From contig NZ_CP046103.1 in assembly GCF_009707325.1 (NCBI RefSeq), positions 3,517,284-3,581,283 of the forward strand: a stretch of DNA of 64,000 nucleotides, given 5' to 3'. Numbering within the stretch: position 1 is the first letter of the stretch; the number at the start of each line of letters is the position of its first letter. The notes under the pieces were generated by a model. The model saw nothing but the letters and a program-made list of their open reading frames with translations, made no database searches and was not told the origin of the DNA. Origin of the DNA: Pseudomonas sp. IB20 (GTDB lineage: Bacteria; Pseudomonadota; Gammaproteobacteria; Pseudomonadales; Pseudomonadaceae). Below, piece after piece: positions 28,946-36,968 of the stretch. Both the position numbers and the translations under genes were made by a program.

Positions 28946-29839
28946 ATGTACGCCAGCCTAAAGTCACTCATCGCCAGATCCGTGTCCCGCAGCAATGCCC
29001 GCCGCATCGTTCTCGCCCTGTGCCTTTGCTCATTGCTGGTCAGCCTGTGGGCCTACACCCAATCCGCGCCGTTGCCGTTATCGGTCCTGCTGCTGAACCT
29101 GGCCACGTTGCTGGTGGTGGGCCTGCAACAGTGGAGTTCGCGCAAATCGATAAAATTCCAGCCGCAGGAATTGGCCGATCGCTTGCTGCAAGTGCAAGAA
29201 AACGAGCGCCATCGCCTCAGCCGCGAATTGCATGACGACATCGGCCAATTGCTCACCGCCGCCAAGCTGCAAAGCGAATGGCTCAAACGCCGCCTGCCTG
29301 ACGACCTGCAAAGCCAATGTACTGTGCTGTGCAACACCCTGAATGAAACCTTGGCGAAGGTGCGCGACGTGTCCGCCATCCTCAACCCAAGGCAGCTGGC
29401 CAGCCTGGGTTTGGAGGCGAGCCTGCGCGCGCACCTGCTCAAGACCTTGGAAAACACCCCAGTGCACTGGAGCCTCGAATGCCAGCAACGGCTGACCGGC
29501 ATCCCGGAAGAAATGGCCGTGGCGGCCTTTCGCATCACCCAGGAAGCGGTGACCAATATGCTTCGCCACGCCCAGGCACACAATTTGTTGGTACGCCTGC
29601 AACGCCTGCCCGAAGGCCTGTCGCTGATGATCTGCGATGACGGCCTGGGCTTCTCGCCTGCCATCAACCCAGGGCTAGAAGGCCAACGGGGCATGGCCGG
29701 TATGTCCGAGCGGATAGATCAGTTGGGGGGCACCTTGTCCGTCACCAGCCAGCCTGGCAAAGGGACCCGGATCGACGCGCTTTTCCCCTGGGCGCCGCGC
29801 GCCCTCGAACGGGCCAGTTCCCCTAAGGTTCTCCAGTGA
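28946..29839 (+). CDS. NarL/DegS-type sensor histidine kinase
   Basis: A 297-residue membrane kinase. Two hydrophobic segments (about residues 20-38 and 43-60) with a very short loop leave almost no periplasmic sensor. The HisKA_3 domain follows with ENERHRLSRELHDDIGQLL and the phospho-acceptor His96. The HATPase_c domain (about 195-285) has FRITQEAVTNMLRHAQA, ICDDGLGFSP and GMAGMSERI. The ATG at 28946 was preferred to a TTG five codons before it. The stop overlaps the regulator gene by GTGA, which makes a coupled two-component pair. With so small an exterior, the signal may be membrane-based or cytoplasmic (inference). Confidence 0.9.
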   Translation: MYASLKSLIARSVSRSNARRIVLALCLCSLLVSLWAYTQSAPLPLSVLLLNLATLLVVGLQQWSSRKSIKFQPQELADRLLQVQENERHRLSRELHDDIGQLLTAAKLQSEWLKRRLPDDLQSQCTVLCNTLNETLAKVRDVSAILNPRQLASLGLEASLRAHLLKTLENTPVHWSLECQQRLTGIPEEMAVAAFRITQEAVTNMLRHAQAHNLLVRLQRLPEGLSLMICDDGLGFSPAINPGLEGQRGMAGMSERIDQLGGTLSVTSQPGKGTRIDALFPWAPRALERASSPKVLQ

Positions 29840-30495
29840 CCTGCAATTTACTCTTGGTGGATGACCACGCACTGATTCGGGCCGGCGTACGTGCGCTGAT
29901 CCAAGATACGCCCGGCTACACAGTGATCGGCGAAGCCAGCGATGGCGCGCAGTTGCTGGAGAAGTTCAGCACCCTGCAGCCAGACATCGTGCTGCTGGAC
30001 CTGTCAATGAAGCACGTCGGTGGCCTGGATGCCTTGCAGCAACTCAAGGCGGCCTACCCCAAGAGCAAGGTGCTGATCCTGTCGATGAACACCGACCCGG
30101 AGCTGATCATGCGTGCGCTGGAGTCCGGCGCCCATGGCTACCTGCTCAAAGACACCACCGCCAGCGAGCTGGAACACGCCCTGCAGGCCTTGCGCAACAA
30201 CGAGCGTTACCTGAGCCCCGCGATTGCCCACACGGTGATCAATCAGGCGCTGATTCGCAACCAGGGCCAGAGCGCCCCTGTCGCCCACAGCCATAACCTG
30301 ACGGCGCGCCAGCTGGAAATCCTGCGTTTGATCGTGCGCGGCAAGTCCACCCGGGAAATCGCCCACGGCCTGGGCCTGAGCATCAAGACCGTGGAAGCGC
30401 ACCGCTCGCAGATCATGAAGCGCCTGCAGATTTTCGACGTGGCGGGCCTGGTGTTATTCGCCGTTCGCGAGCAGATCATCAGCTTGGACGACTAA
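29836..30495 (+). CDS. LuxR/NarL-type response regulator
   Basis: A 219-residue regulator. The receiver (about residues 4-118) has LLLVDDHALIRAGV and the phospho-acceptor Asp55 in IVLLDLSMKHVGG. The C-terminal LuxR helix-turn-helix (about 150-210) reads LTARQLEILRLIVRGKSTREIA with SIKTVEAHRSQIMKRL. It starts with GTG overlapping the kinase stop, so translation is coupled to its cognate sensor. Its 3' end overlaps the convergent lipid kinase gene by 42 nt. Targets cannot be named from this sequence. Confidence 0.92.
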   Translation: MTCNLLLVDDHALIRAGVRALIQDTPGYTVIGEASDGAQLLEKFSTLQPDIVLLDLSMKHVGGLDALQQLKAAYPKSKVLILSMNTDPELIMRALESGAHGYLLKDTTASELEHALQALRNNERYLSPAIAHTVINQALIRNQGQSAPVAHSHNLTARQLEILRLIVRGKSTREIAHGLGLSIKTVEAHRSQIMKRLQIFDVAGLVLFAVREQIISLDD

Positions 30496-31374
30496 CGGCG
30501 AACCCAGCGGCAGGTGCACGCGCAAGGCTTTGGGCAGTGCGCAAAAACGCAGGTCATCGCCCTTCAACGGTTCGCCATCGAGGTTGATGTACAGCCCTTC
30601 GGCCACCTTGATCTCGACCCAGGGCAGGCGCGCCCGCACAAACATAGTGTCCAGGCCCCAGCCCTGGCTCATCAGGGTCATCAGCGTGCCGACCACCTCC
30701 TGGGGCGCGGGCAGAATGCTGATATCCAGCAAGCCATCATCGACCAACGCGCCGGGGCATAGCACATGCCCACCGCCCGCCTGACGACCGTTGCCGATAC
30801 CCAGCGCGAGTAAGTCGCCTTTCCAATGGAAGCCCGGCCCTTCCAGCTCGCCATAGGCGGCCTTCAATTCACTGAAACGCGTCAACCCGGTGAACAGGTA
30901 GGCCGCGCCACCCAGCACTTTCTTCAGATCTTCGGAGGTGTTGGCGGTGACCTGGCTGCCGAAGCCGCCCGTGGCCATGTTGAGGAATATTTGCCCACCG
31001 GCCTGGCCGAGGTCGATGGCCCTTGGCGGCACATCCAGCAGCGCCAGCGCCTGGGCAGGCTCAAGCGGCACACCGGCGGCGCGCGCGAAGTCATTGGCAG
31101 TGCCCAGTGGCATCAGCACCAGGCTGGCGTCGGTTTTGGCCAATGCCATCGCCTCGGCCACATCGCGCAAGGTGCCGTCGCCGCCACCGGCAATCAGGTG
31201 GGTATAGCCATCGGCCAAGGCTTCGTTGACCAGCCGCTGGGCGTCACCGCCCTCCCATGTCACCCGCACCGCCAGTTCCCAGCCCTGTTCGCGCCGGGCC
31301 TGCACGGCGGCGCGCACGTCCTCGTTGAGGGCTTGCTTGCCGTGCAGAATCAACAGTGCCTTGGGGGTGGTCAT
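30454..31374 (-). CDS. yegS: Diacylglycerol/lipid kinase YegS-like
   Basis: A 306-residue protein of the DAGK catalytic family that phosphorylates lipids such as phosphatidylglycerol or diacylglycerol in the membrane. The nucleotide motif GGGDGTLRDVAEA (near residue 63) and PLGTANDFARAAGVP (near 88) are diagnostic, and the C-terminal beta-sandwich holds LNMATGGFGSQV and NLDGEPL. The length (about 300) is normal for YegS. It is transcribed towards the response regulator and overlaps it tail to tail by 42 nt. Confidence 0.92.
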   Translation of the reverse strand: MTTPKALLILHGKQALNEDVRAAVQARREQGWELAVRVTWEGGDAQRLVNEALADGYTHLIAGGGDGTLRDVAEAMALAKTDASLVLMPLGTANDFARAAGVPLEPAQALALLDVPPRAIDLGQAGGQIFLNMATGGFGSQVTANTSEDLKKVLGGAAYLFTGLTRFSELKAAYGELEGPGFHWKGDLLALGIGNGRQAGGGHVLCPGALVDDGLLDISILPAPQEVVGTLMTLMSQGWGLDTMFVRARLPWVEIKVAEGLYINLDGEPLKGDDLRFCALPKALRVHLPLGSPLVVQADDLLANGE

Positions 31375-31466
31375 GGTGGGCTTACTCCTGGAGTCAAAGA
31401 TGCTTGAAGGATGTGGACCTTTGCGGTGGGAAAAAAAGCCATCGAGGTTGCAAATTAATTGCCCCG

Positions 31467-32018
31467 CTAGAAGTTATCCATCGCGTTGCACATCGACAGC
31501 TTGCCCTTGGGCGTGGGCTCTACAGGCTCCCATTGCTGACCGTGCGCAGGCAGTTCATGCAGTTGGATGGAACAGTTCGCGTAGATAGTCGCCTGCACCA
31601 TGTAATCCACTCCGGGGCGCGGCACGAAGCTCATGCTGCTGAAGCATTGTCGGGAATACTGCAATTGCCCCAGGTAATGCAGCGCGATGGGCTTGTTCGC
31701 CGGCACCACCAGCTCCGTGGTCACCGCGCCGTTCCAGGTATAAATCGGCCCGGGCATGCCAAGGCTTTCGCCGTTGTGGTCAGGGAAGCCGGATTTGGTC
31801 GACGCCATCACCCCGGCGCCCGGCACATTCCAGTCCAGGCAATCGCGCCCCGGCACTGCGCGCACCAGGCCGTCGGTGATCAACCGCACACGAGCGGTCT
31901 CGCCTGACTGCGGTGGGGCGTAGCCGGTGGACAGGGAACGGATGTTCGCCACCTGGCCGCACCCCGTCAGCAGCACCAGAAGCGCCACGGGAATAACACG
32001 CAAAACAGTCATCAGCAT
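31467..32018 (-). CDS. Small secreted lipoprotein of unknown function
   Basis: A 183-residue protein with a lipoprotein signal peptide (VLRVIPVALLVLLTGC; lipidated Cys near residue 20). The mature part contains four cysteines (in RDCLDW, SRQCFSS, YANCSIQ and LSMCNAM), which could form disulfides, and the stretch PANKPIALHYLGQLQ. I do not recognise a named domain. A second in-frame ATG two codons downstream is possible. It lies 27 nt after another lipoprotein gene on the same strand, so the two are probably one transcript. Confidence 0.8.
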   Translation of the reverse strand: MLMTVLRVIPVALLVLLTGCGQVANIRSLSTGYAPPQSGETARVRLITDGLVRAVPGRDCLDWNVPGAGVMASTKSGFPDHNGESLGMPGPIYTWNGAVTTELVVPANKPIALHYLGQLQYSRQCFSSMSFVPRPGVDYMVQATIYANCSIQLHELPAHGQQWEPVEPTPKGKLSMCNAMDNF

Positions 32019-32045
32019 TCAACTCGCAGGGGAAGAAAGGGCCGG

Positions 32046-32372
32046 TTACGGCTGGCGGCAATTTTGCTCGACCGACAACTGCGGCGCCGGCTCAAAACTC
32101 ACCATCTGCAAGCCATCGGCGCCCTGGAAGATGAAGTACTTGGTGCGGCAATCTTGGAACATCTTCGAGTAGCCTTGCGCTCGGAAGCCTTGACCCTCGA
32201 CCTGCTTGGTCACGGTATTGTTGCGGCTCACTACGGCGAGCACCTGCGCATAGCTGTCGCCCATTTTCACCCCGGGCTCGTTGGTGACGCTCATCGACGA
32301 GGCGCAACCGCCCAGCGCTGCTGCCGCCAGCATCAAAGCGGCGCCGTACACTCCATTACGTGTGGCGTTCAT
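32046..32372 (-). CDS. Small lipoprotein of unknown function
   Basis: A 108-residue protein with a lipobox (AAALGGC, Cys23) after a hydrophobic leader. The mature part has SMSVTNEPGVKMGDSYAQVLAVVSRNN, two cysteines (QDCRTK and EQNCRQ) and YFIFQGADGLQMVSF. The 'VKMGDSYAQVLAVV' stretch resembles SmpA/OmlA-type small outer-membrane lipoproteins in outline, but this is weak. It is first in a pair with the downstream lipoprotein. Upstream, 32373-32497 holds no clear gene. Confidence 0.8.
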   Translation of the reverse strand: MNATRNGVYGAALMLAAAALGGCASSMSVTNEPGVKMGDSYAQVLAVVSRNNTVTKQVEGQGFRAQGYSKMFQDCRTKYFIFQGADGLQMVSFEPAPQLSVEQNCRQP

Positions 32373-32497
32373 CCCTGTGTCCTTTTAATAGCCCGCGAGA
32401 AAAATAGCGCCCATACAAGCGCAGACGGCGGCACAGGGCCGCCGCAAACCAGACAGTTTTATGCCAACAAAAGCGTGGAAAGACATTTCAAATCCTT

Positions 32498-32731
32498 GTG
32501 CGTAAAACTTCGTACAGGCTTGGTCAGCACAAAGACGCAAAAGTGGTGGTGGGGTATATCCTGAACCAGAACCAGCTACTGGAAGCGAGCGCCACCGTTG
32601 ATGCGGCCACCCTCACCCACTTGGAGATGCCCAATCGCGATGGCTTCTACGTCGACGACAGGCCCGATGTCAGCGAGCAACCTTGCTACAAGGACTGTAT
32701 CGGGCTCCAGTTGACCGGGAAAATCCGCTAA
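32498..32731 (+). CDS. Doubtful small open frame, possibly a gene remnant
   Basis: A 77-codon frame starting with GTG, product beginning MRKTSYRLGQHKDAKVVVGY and containing EMPNRDGFYVDDRPD. It has no clear ribosome site and no family I recognise. Composition is less typical of the surrounding coding DNA, and it stands between two minus-strand operons. It may be the degraded end of a former gene or chance coding. Confidence 0.25.
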   Translation: MRKTSYRLGQHKDAKVVVGYILNQNQLLEASATVDAATLTHLEMPNRDGFYVDDRPDVSEQPCYKDCIGLQLTGKIR

Positions 32732-32740
32732 ACAAGCACA

Positions 32741-33133
32741 TCAGCTCTTGTGTAACTTACTCATCAACTGCGCCTCAGCCTGGGTCAACCCGCACGACTG
32801 GGTCAGCTCATCCACGGTCGCGCCCATGCCCACCAGCTTCGCCGCCTGGGCAAACGACAGGCTCGAAGGGTCGCGCTGTTCGATCTGCGCCAGCTTGTCC
32901 GGCAACGGCGCCAGGACCGCGCGCAGTTCATGCACCTCGTCCCCGACCTTCACCGCACTCTGCTGGAAGTGATCCACACGCTTGACCAGGTCGAGGATGC
33001 GCCGGTCGCGCACGGCATCGCGCTCGGCCTGTTGCAAGGCCAATTCCCGTTGCTGGCGCATATAGCGCAGCAGGAACGCCACCGTCCCAGCCCACAACAG
33101 GGCCAGGACAATCACCGCTGCTTCAAGAAACAA
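32741..33133 (-). CDS. DUF2802 membrane-anchored protein of the chemotaxis operon
   Basis: A 130-residue protein: N-terminal membrane helix (AAVIVLALLWAGTVAFLL, residues 5-22), then a charged coiled coil (RQQRELALQQAERDAVRDRR to VDHFQQSAVKV), and a C-terminal helix-turn-helix-like stretch (SFAQAAKLVGMGATVDELTQSCGLTQAEAQLMSKLH) characteristic of DUF2802. TTG at 33133, directly after the cheW stop, has GGAGAAC nine bases before it and is the likely start. It is the last gene of the che/mot/par operon, a position it holds in many pseudomonads. The function is unknown. Confidence 0.8.
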   Translation of the reverse strand: MFLEAAVIVLALLWAGTVAFLLRYMRQQRELALQQAERDAVRDRRILDLVKRVDHFQQSAVKVGDEVHELRAVLAPLPDKLAQIEQRDPSSLSFAQAAKLVGMGATVDELTQSCGLTQAEAQLMSKLHKS

Positions 33134-33616
33134 TCAGATGTTCTCCAGATCCGACCATTCTTCTTCGCTCATCATCTTGTCCAGCTCAACCAGAATCAGC
33201 AGCTCGCCGTTCTTGTTGCACACGCCCTGGATGAACTTGGCCGACTCTTCATTACCGACGTTCGGCGCGGTTTCCACTTCCGATTGGCGCAGGTAAACCA
33301 CTTCGGCCACGCTGTCGACCATGATCCCGACCACTTGCTTGTCGGCTTCGATGATAACGATACGGGTGTTGTCGTTGACTTCGGTCGGCACCAGGCCAAA
33401 ACGCTGGCGGGTGTCGATCACGGTCACGACGTTGCCGCGCAGGTTGATGATGCCCAGCACATAGCTTGGAGCACCCGGAACCGGAGCGATCTCGGTGTAG
33501 CGCAGCACTTCTTGCACGCGCATCACGTTGATGCCATAGGACTCGTTGTCCAGTTTGAAGGTAACCCATTGCAGGATCGGATCATCCAAACCTTGTGCGG
33601 ACGCTGACTTATTCAT
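33134..33616 (-). CDS. cheW: Chemotaxis adaptor protein CheW
   Basis: A 160-residue single CheW domain bridging chemoreceptors and CheA in the polar array. Typical features are WVTFKLDNESYGINVMRVQEVLR, VLGIINLRGNVVTVIDTRQRFG, and VGIMVDSVAEVVYL. It lies downstream of parP with an 80-nt gap and directly upstream of the DUF2802 gene, whose start codon abuts this stop. ATG at 33616 has GAAGGGG upstream. Confidence 0.95.
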   Translation of the reverse strand: MNKSASAQGLDDPILQWVTFKLDNESYGINVMRVQEVLRYTEIAPVPGAPSYVLGIINLRGNVVTVIDTRQRFGLVPTEVNDNTRIVIIEADKQVVGIMVDSVAEVVYLRQSEVETAPNVGNEESAKFIQGVCNKNGELLILVELDKMMSEEEWSDLENI

Positions 33617-33696
33617 ACCACTGACCCCTTCAAATGCCGTTTTACTCGGCGTGTGTACTTCGCTGACCGCACTCGCATGCGGGCCTTATTATTCAA

Positions 33697-34485
33697 TCAA
33701 CTATGTGTGTTCGGCGCCATCGCCTTGACGGCACCACTGGCGATCAACTCGGCCAGCTCAGCGACGTCCAGCAACGCGCACATGTGTTCAATCACGGTGC
33801 CGGCCAACCACGGCCGTTGGCCCCGGTGGCTGCGCCATTTGATTTCATTTGGGTCCAGGCGCAACGAGCGGCTGACTTGATGCACCGCCAGCCCCCACTC
33901 GTAGCCCTGCACCGAGATCACGTATTGCAAGCCCTGGCGAAAGTCATCGCGGTAACGGTCGGGCATGACCCAACGCGCGGTGTCCAGCACCTTGAGGTTG
34001 CCGGCTTGGCTTGGCAGGATGCCGAGGAACCACTCCGGTTGCCCGAACAGTGGCGTCAGCTCCTGGCCTTCCAGCGAATAGATCGAACCCAGGCACACCA
34101 GCGGCACCGCCAGGGTCAACCCGGCGACGTCGAACAGCAGGCATTCGAACGGCTCGGCGGCCCACGACGGTCGGCCATCACCGGTCACCGGCGGCGGCGT
34201 GATGCTCGGTGGCAGATGGACTTCCACCACAGGCTCGACCACAACAGGCGCCACAACAACCGGCGCAACCGGCACAACAACCGGCACGACGTGCGCATCG
34301 CGGGCTTGTTCTTCGAGCACCGCCAACTGGAATTCATCCAGCGTGCTTTCGGGCTCTACGACGGCAGGTTCAAGTACCAGAATCGGTTCCGGCAGTTCCT
34401 CCTCGGTCGCGTCCTGCAGCAACGCATCCAGGTAGGATTCCAGTGCCAGTTGCGGCCGGGTCTTGAGTTGAACGGGACGGTTCAT
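33697..34485 (-). CDS. parP: CheW-domain polar array protein ParP
   Basis: A 262-residue protein. A long low-complexity, proline/valine-rich linker (about residues 30-105, including repeated VVVPV, VVVAPVVVEPVVEV) separates a short N-terminal segment from a C-terminal CheW-like domain (about 110-250; ECLLFDVAGLTLAVPLVCLGSIY, GLQYVISVQGYEWGLAVHQVS). In vibrios and pseudomonads ParP couples CheA arrays to the ParA-like ATPase ParC and so holds arrays at the pole. The ATG overlaps the parC stop by one base (TGATG), so the pair is translationally coupled. Confidence 0.88.
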   Translation of the reverse strand: MNRPVQLKTRPQLALESYLDALLQDATEEELPEPILVLEPAVVEPESTLDEFQLAVLEEQARDAHVVPVVVPVAPVVVAPVVVEPVVEVHLPPSITPPPVTGDGRPSWAAEPFECLLFDVAGLTLAVPLVCLGSIYSLEGQELTPLFGQPEWFLGILPSQAGNLKVLDTARWVMPDRYRDDFRQGLQYVISVQGYEWGLAVHQVSRSLRLDPNEIKWRSHRGQRPWLAGTVIEHMCALLDVAELAELIASGAVKAMAPNTHS

Positions 34486-35273
34486 CACGCCACCTGCGCC
34501 ACAAGTTGCTGCGACAGCAAATGCTTGAGCAACGCACGGTAGGCCAGCACACCACGGCTTTTGCCGTCGAACTGCGAAGGCGTGAGGCCCGCGCGGCTGG
34601 CGTCACGCAGGCGCGTGTCCACCGGAATATAGCCATTCCAGATGGTCTCGGGGTAAGCGTCACGCAACACACGTAAAGTGCCGAGAGACGCCTGGGTCCG
34701 ACGGTCGAATAGGGTGGGCACGATGCTGAACGGCAGCGCCTGTTTGCGCGAACGGTTGATCATCGCCAAGGTGCTGACCATGCGTTCCAGGCCTTTGACC
34801 GCCAGGTGCTCGGTCTGCACCGGGATCACCAGTTGCTGGCTGGCCGCCAAGGCGTTGACCATCAGCACGCCGAGCAACGGCGGGCTGTCGATGATGGCGT
34901 AGTCGAAGTCCTGCCACAGCTGCGCCAGGGTCTTGGCGATCACCAAGCCCAAGCCGCTCTGCCCCGGCGACTGGCGCTCAAGGGTGGCCAGCGCGGTGCT
35001 GGACGGCAGCAGGGAAATGCTTTCGTTACTGGTGGGCAGCAGCAGTTGCCCAGGCAGGTCGGCAGGCACGCTGCCCTTGTGCAGGAACAGGTCGTAGCAG
35101 CTGTGCTCCAGCGCATCAGGGTCGTAGCCGAAATAGCTGGTCATCGAGCCATGCGGGTCGAGGTCGACCACGACCACACGCTTGCCCGCCTCAGCCAGCA
35201 AGCCGGCTAAGGCGATGGAGGTGGTGGTCTTGCCGACCCCACCCTTTTGATTGGCAACTGCCCAGACTCTCAT
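34485..35273 (-). CDS. parC: ParA-family ATPase ParC (polar positioning of chemotaxis arrays)
   Basis: A 262-residue MinD/ParA-type ATPase. The deviant Walker A is MRVWAVANQKGGVGKTTTSIAL at the extreme N terminus (Lys10, Lys15), the switch I-like region is VVDLDPHGSMTSYFG, and Walker B is YAIIDSPPLLG. No parB-like partner is adjacent, and its place between motD and parP identifies the chemotaxis ParC rather than a plasmid or chromosome partition protein. ATG 35273 follows GGGAGGAATC. An in-frame extension upstream lacks support. Confidence 0.9.
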   Translation of the reverse strand: MRVWAVANQKGGVGKTTTSIALAGLLAEAGKRVVVVDLDPHGSMTSYFGYDPDALEHSCYDLFLHKGSVPADLPGQLLLPTSNESISLLPSSTALATLERQSPGQSGLGLVIAKTLAQLWQDFDYAIIDSPPLLGVLMVNALAASQQLVIPVQTEHLAVKGLERMVSTLAMINRSRKQALPFSIVPTLFDRRTQASLGTLRVLRDAYPETIWNGYIPVDTRLRDASRAGLTPSQFDGKSRGVLAYRALLKHLLSQQLVAQVA

Positions 35274-35324
35274 TCGGTTGATTCCTCCCGGTGGGCTAAA
35301 GCGCGACCGAGACAATGCATAAAG

Positions 35325-36212
35325 TTATTGAGCCGGTGACGGAGAATTGACGGCACTCTGACGAACCGACGGCTTAACGGTTGGCGGTGCAGTTTGTGTG
35401 CCAGCCCGCTTCAAGGCCGCATCCGGTGTTGCATTAGCGGTGCCGGTACCGGTCAGGCTGCGGCGAACATCCAGGTTGCGCGACACCACCAGCACCACGC
35501 GACGGTTACGCGCGCGGCCTTCCGCCGTGGCGTTATTGGCCACCGGCTGGAACTCACCATAGCCCACCGACGCCAACCGGCCAGGGTTCACGCCCTGCAT
35601 CGCAAGCATGCGCACGATGCTCGCGGCACGTGCCGACGACAGCTCCCAGTTGGTCGGGTACTGCGCGGTGGCAATCGGAAAATTATCGGTAAAGCCTTCG
35701 ACGTGGATCGGGTTTTCAAACGGTTTGAGGATCGCCGCCACCTTATCGATGATGGTGAACGCTTGGTCGCTCGGCATCGCGTCGGCGCTGGCGAACAGCA
35801 GGCTGGAGTTAAGCTCGATCTCCACCCACAACTCATTGCCGCGCACGGTCATCTGGTTCGATTTGATCAGGTCGCCAAACGCGGCACTGATGTCGTCGGC
35901 GATGCTTTTCAGAGGGTCGCTGGTGCCACCGATGCCAGCGGCGGTTTCATCGCTGTCGTTGACCAGCGGCTTGGCCGGAGTCACGGTCTTGGGTCGTTCT
36001 TCGCCGATTGGAATCGGCTTGAGGGCACGGTCGGTGTCGTTGAACACGCCGACCAGCGCCTGGGAAATGACTTTGTACTTGCCTTCATTGATCGATGAGA
36101 TGGAGTACATCACCACGAAAAACGCGAACAGCAAGGTAATGAAGTCGGCGTAGGACACCAGCCAGCGTTCATGGTTGACGTGTTCTTCAGGCTCGCGGCG
36201 GCGACGGCTCAC
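35325..36212 (-). CDS. motD: Flagellar stator protein MotD (MotB type)
   Basis: A 295-residue stator subunit. A short basic N terminus precedes one membrane helix, WLVSYADFITLLFAFFVVMY, whose Asp23 is the proton-binding residue of MotB proteins. A plug/linker follows, then the OmpA-like peptidoglycan-binding domain (about 145-250; VEGFTDNFPI, WELSSARAASIVRML) and a low-complexity tail rich in Thr and Pro. GTG at 36212, about seven bases after GGGAGGG, is preferred to a TTG two codons upstream. It works with MotC as the second stator pair of pseudomonads, used in viscous media and swarming. Confidence 0.93.
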   Translation of the reverse strand: MSRRRREPEEHVNHERWLVSYADFITLLFAFFVVMYSISSINEGKYKVISQALVGVFNDTDRALKPIPIGEERPKTVTPAKPLVNDSDETAAGIGGTSDPLKSIADDISAAFGDLIKSNQMTVRGNELWVEIELNSSLLFASADAMPSDQAFTIIDKVAAILKPFENPIHVEGFTDNFPIATAQYPTNWELSSARAASIVRMLAMQGVNPGRLASVGYGEFQPVANNATAEGRARNRRVVLVVSRNLDVRRSLTGTGTANATPDAALKRAGTQTAPPTVKPSVRQSAVNSPSPAQ

Positions 36213-36227
36213 ACTCAATCCCTCCCA

Positions 36228-36968
36228 TCAATCCATGAAGCCCTGGAGCTTCAATTCGATGGAGCGCGGGTTCTCACCCTCGGCAATCGACAACAGGCCT
36301 TCCAGCAACATTTCGCGGTAACGCGACTGGCGCATGGCAATCGACTTGAGCTTGCTGGCCACCGGCAACAACACCAGGTTGGCACTCGCCACGCCGTAAA
36401 TGGTGGCGACAAACGCCACGGCAATCCCGCTGCCCAACTGCGACGGGTCGGCCAGGTTACCCATCACGTGGATCAGGCCCATCACCGCACCGATAATGCC
36501 GATGGTCGGCGCGTAGCCGCCCATGCTTTCAAAGACTTTGGCGGCGTTGATGTCGCGGCTTTCCTGGGTGAGAAAGTCCACTTCCAGGATGCTGCGAATC
36601 GCTTCCGGCTCGGCGCCGTCCACCAGCAACTGCAGACCTTTGCGCGCGTAGCTGTCGGGCTCGGCATCGGCCACGCCTTCCAGGCCCAGCAGGCCTTCCT
36701 TGCGCGCGGTGAGGCTCCAATTGACCACGCGATCGATGCCACCGGGCAGGTCGACGCGCGGCGGGAAGATAATCCAGATCAGGATCTGCATCGCACGTTT
36801 GAACGAGCTCATCGGTGATTGCAACAACGCTGCGCCCACCGTGCCGCCAATCACGATCAATGCCGCCGGGCCGTTGGCCAAGGCGCCAAGGTGGCCGCCT
36901 TCAAGGTAGTTGCCGCCGATAATCGCGACAAACGCCATGGTGATGCCAATCAGGCTCAAGACATCCAT
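36228..36968 (-). CDS. motC: Flagellar stator protein MotC (MotA type)
   Basis: A 246-residue inner-membrane proton channel with four helices: near residues 3-20, 33-50, 145-170 (GGYAPTIGIIGAVMGLI, with the essential proline) and 180-205. The cytoplasmic loop between helices 2 and 3 carries charged residues that contact FliG. It lies 15 nt before motD and its start overlaps the cheB stop by one base, so motCD are read through from the chemotaxis genes. Confidence 0.95.
   Translation of the reverse strand: MDVLSLIGITMAFVAIIGGNYLEGGHLGALANGPAALIVIGGTVGAALLQSPMSSFKRAMQILIWIIFPPRVDLPGGIDRVVNWSLTARKEGLLGLEGVADAEPDSYARKGLQLLVDGAEPEAIRSILEVDFLTQESRDINAAKVFESMGGYAPTIGIIGAVMGLIHVMGNLADPSQLGSGIAVAFVATIYGVASANLVLLPVASKLKSIAMRQSRYREMLLEGLLSIAEGENPRSIELKLQGFMD

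Noticed and set aside
32373..32497. Promoter or gene between the lipoprotein gene and the small plus-strand frame
   Set aside because: No convincing -35/-10 pair, sigma-28 or sigma-54 pattern was found.
34485..35273. Plasmid or chromosome partition ParA
   Set aside because: No parB or centromere-like repeats; embedded between motD and a CheW-domain gene.
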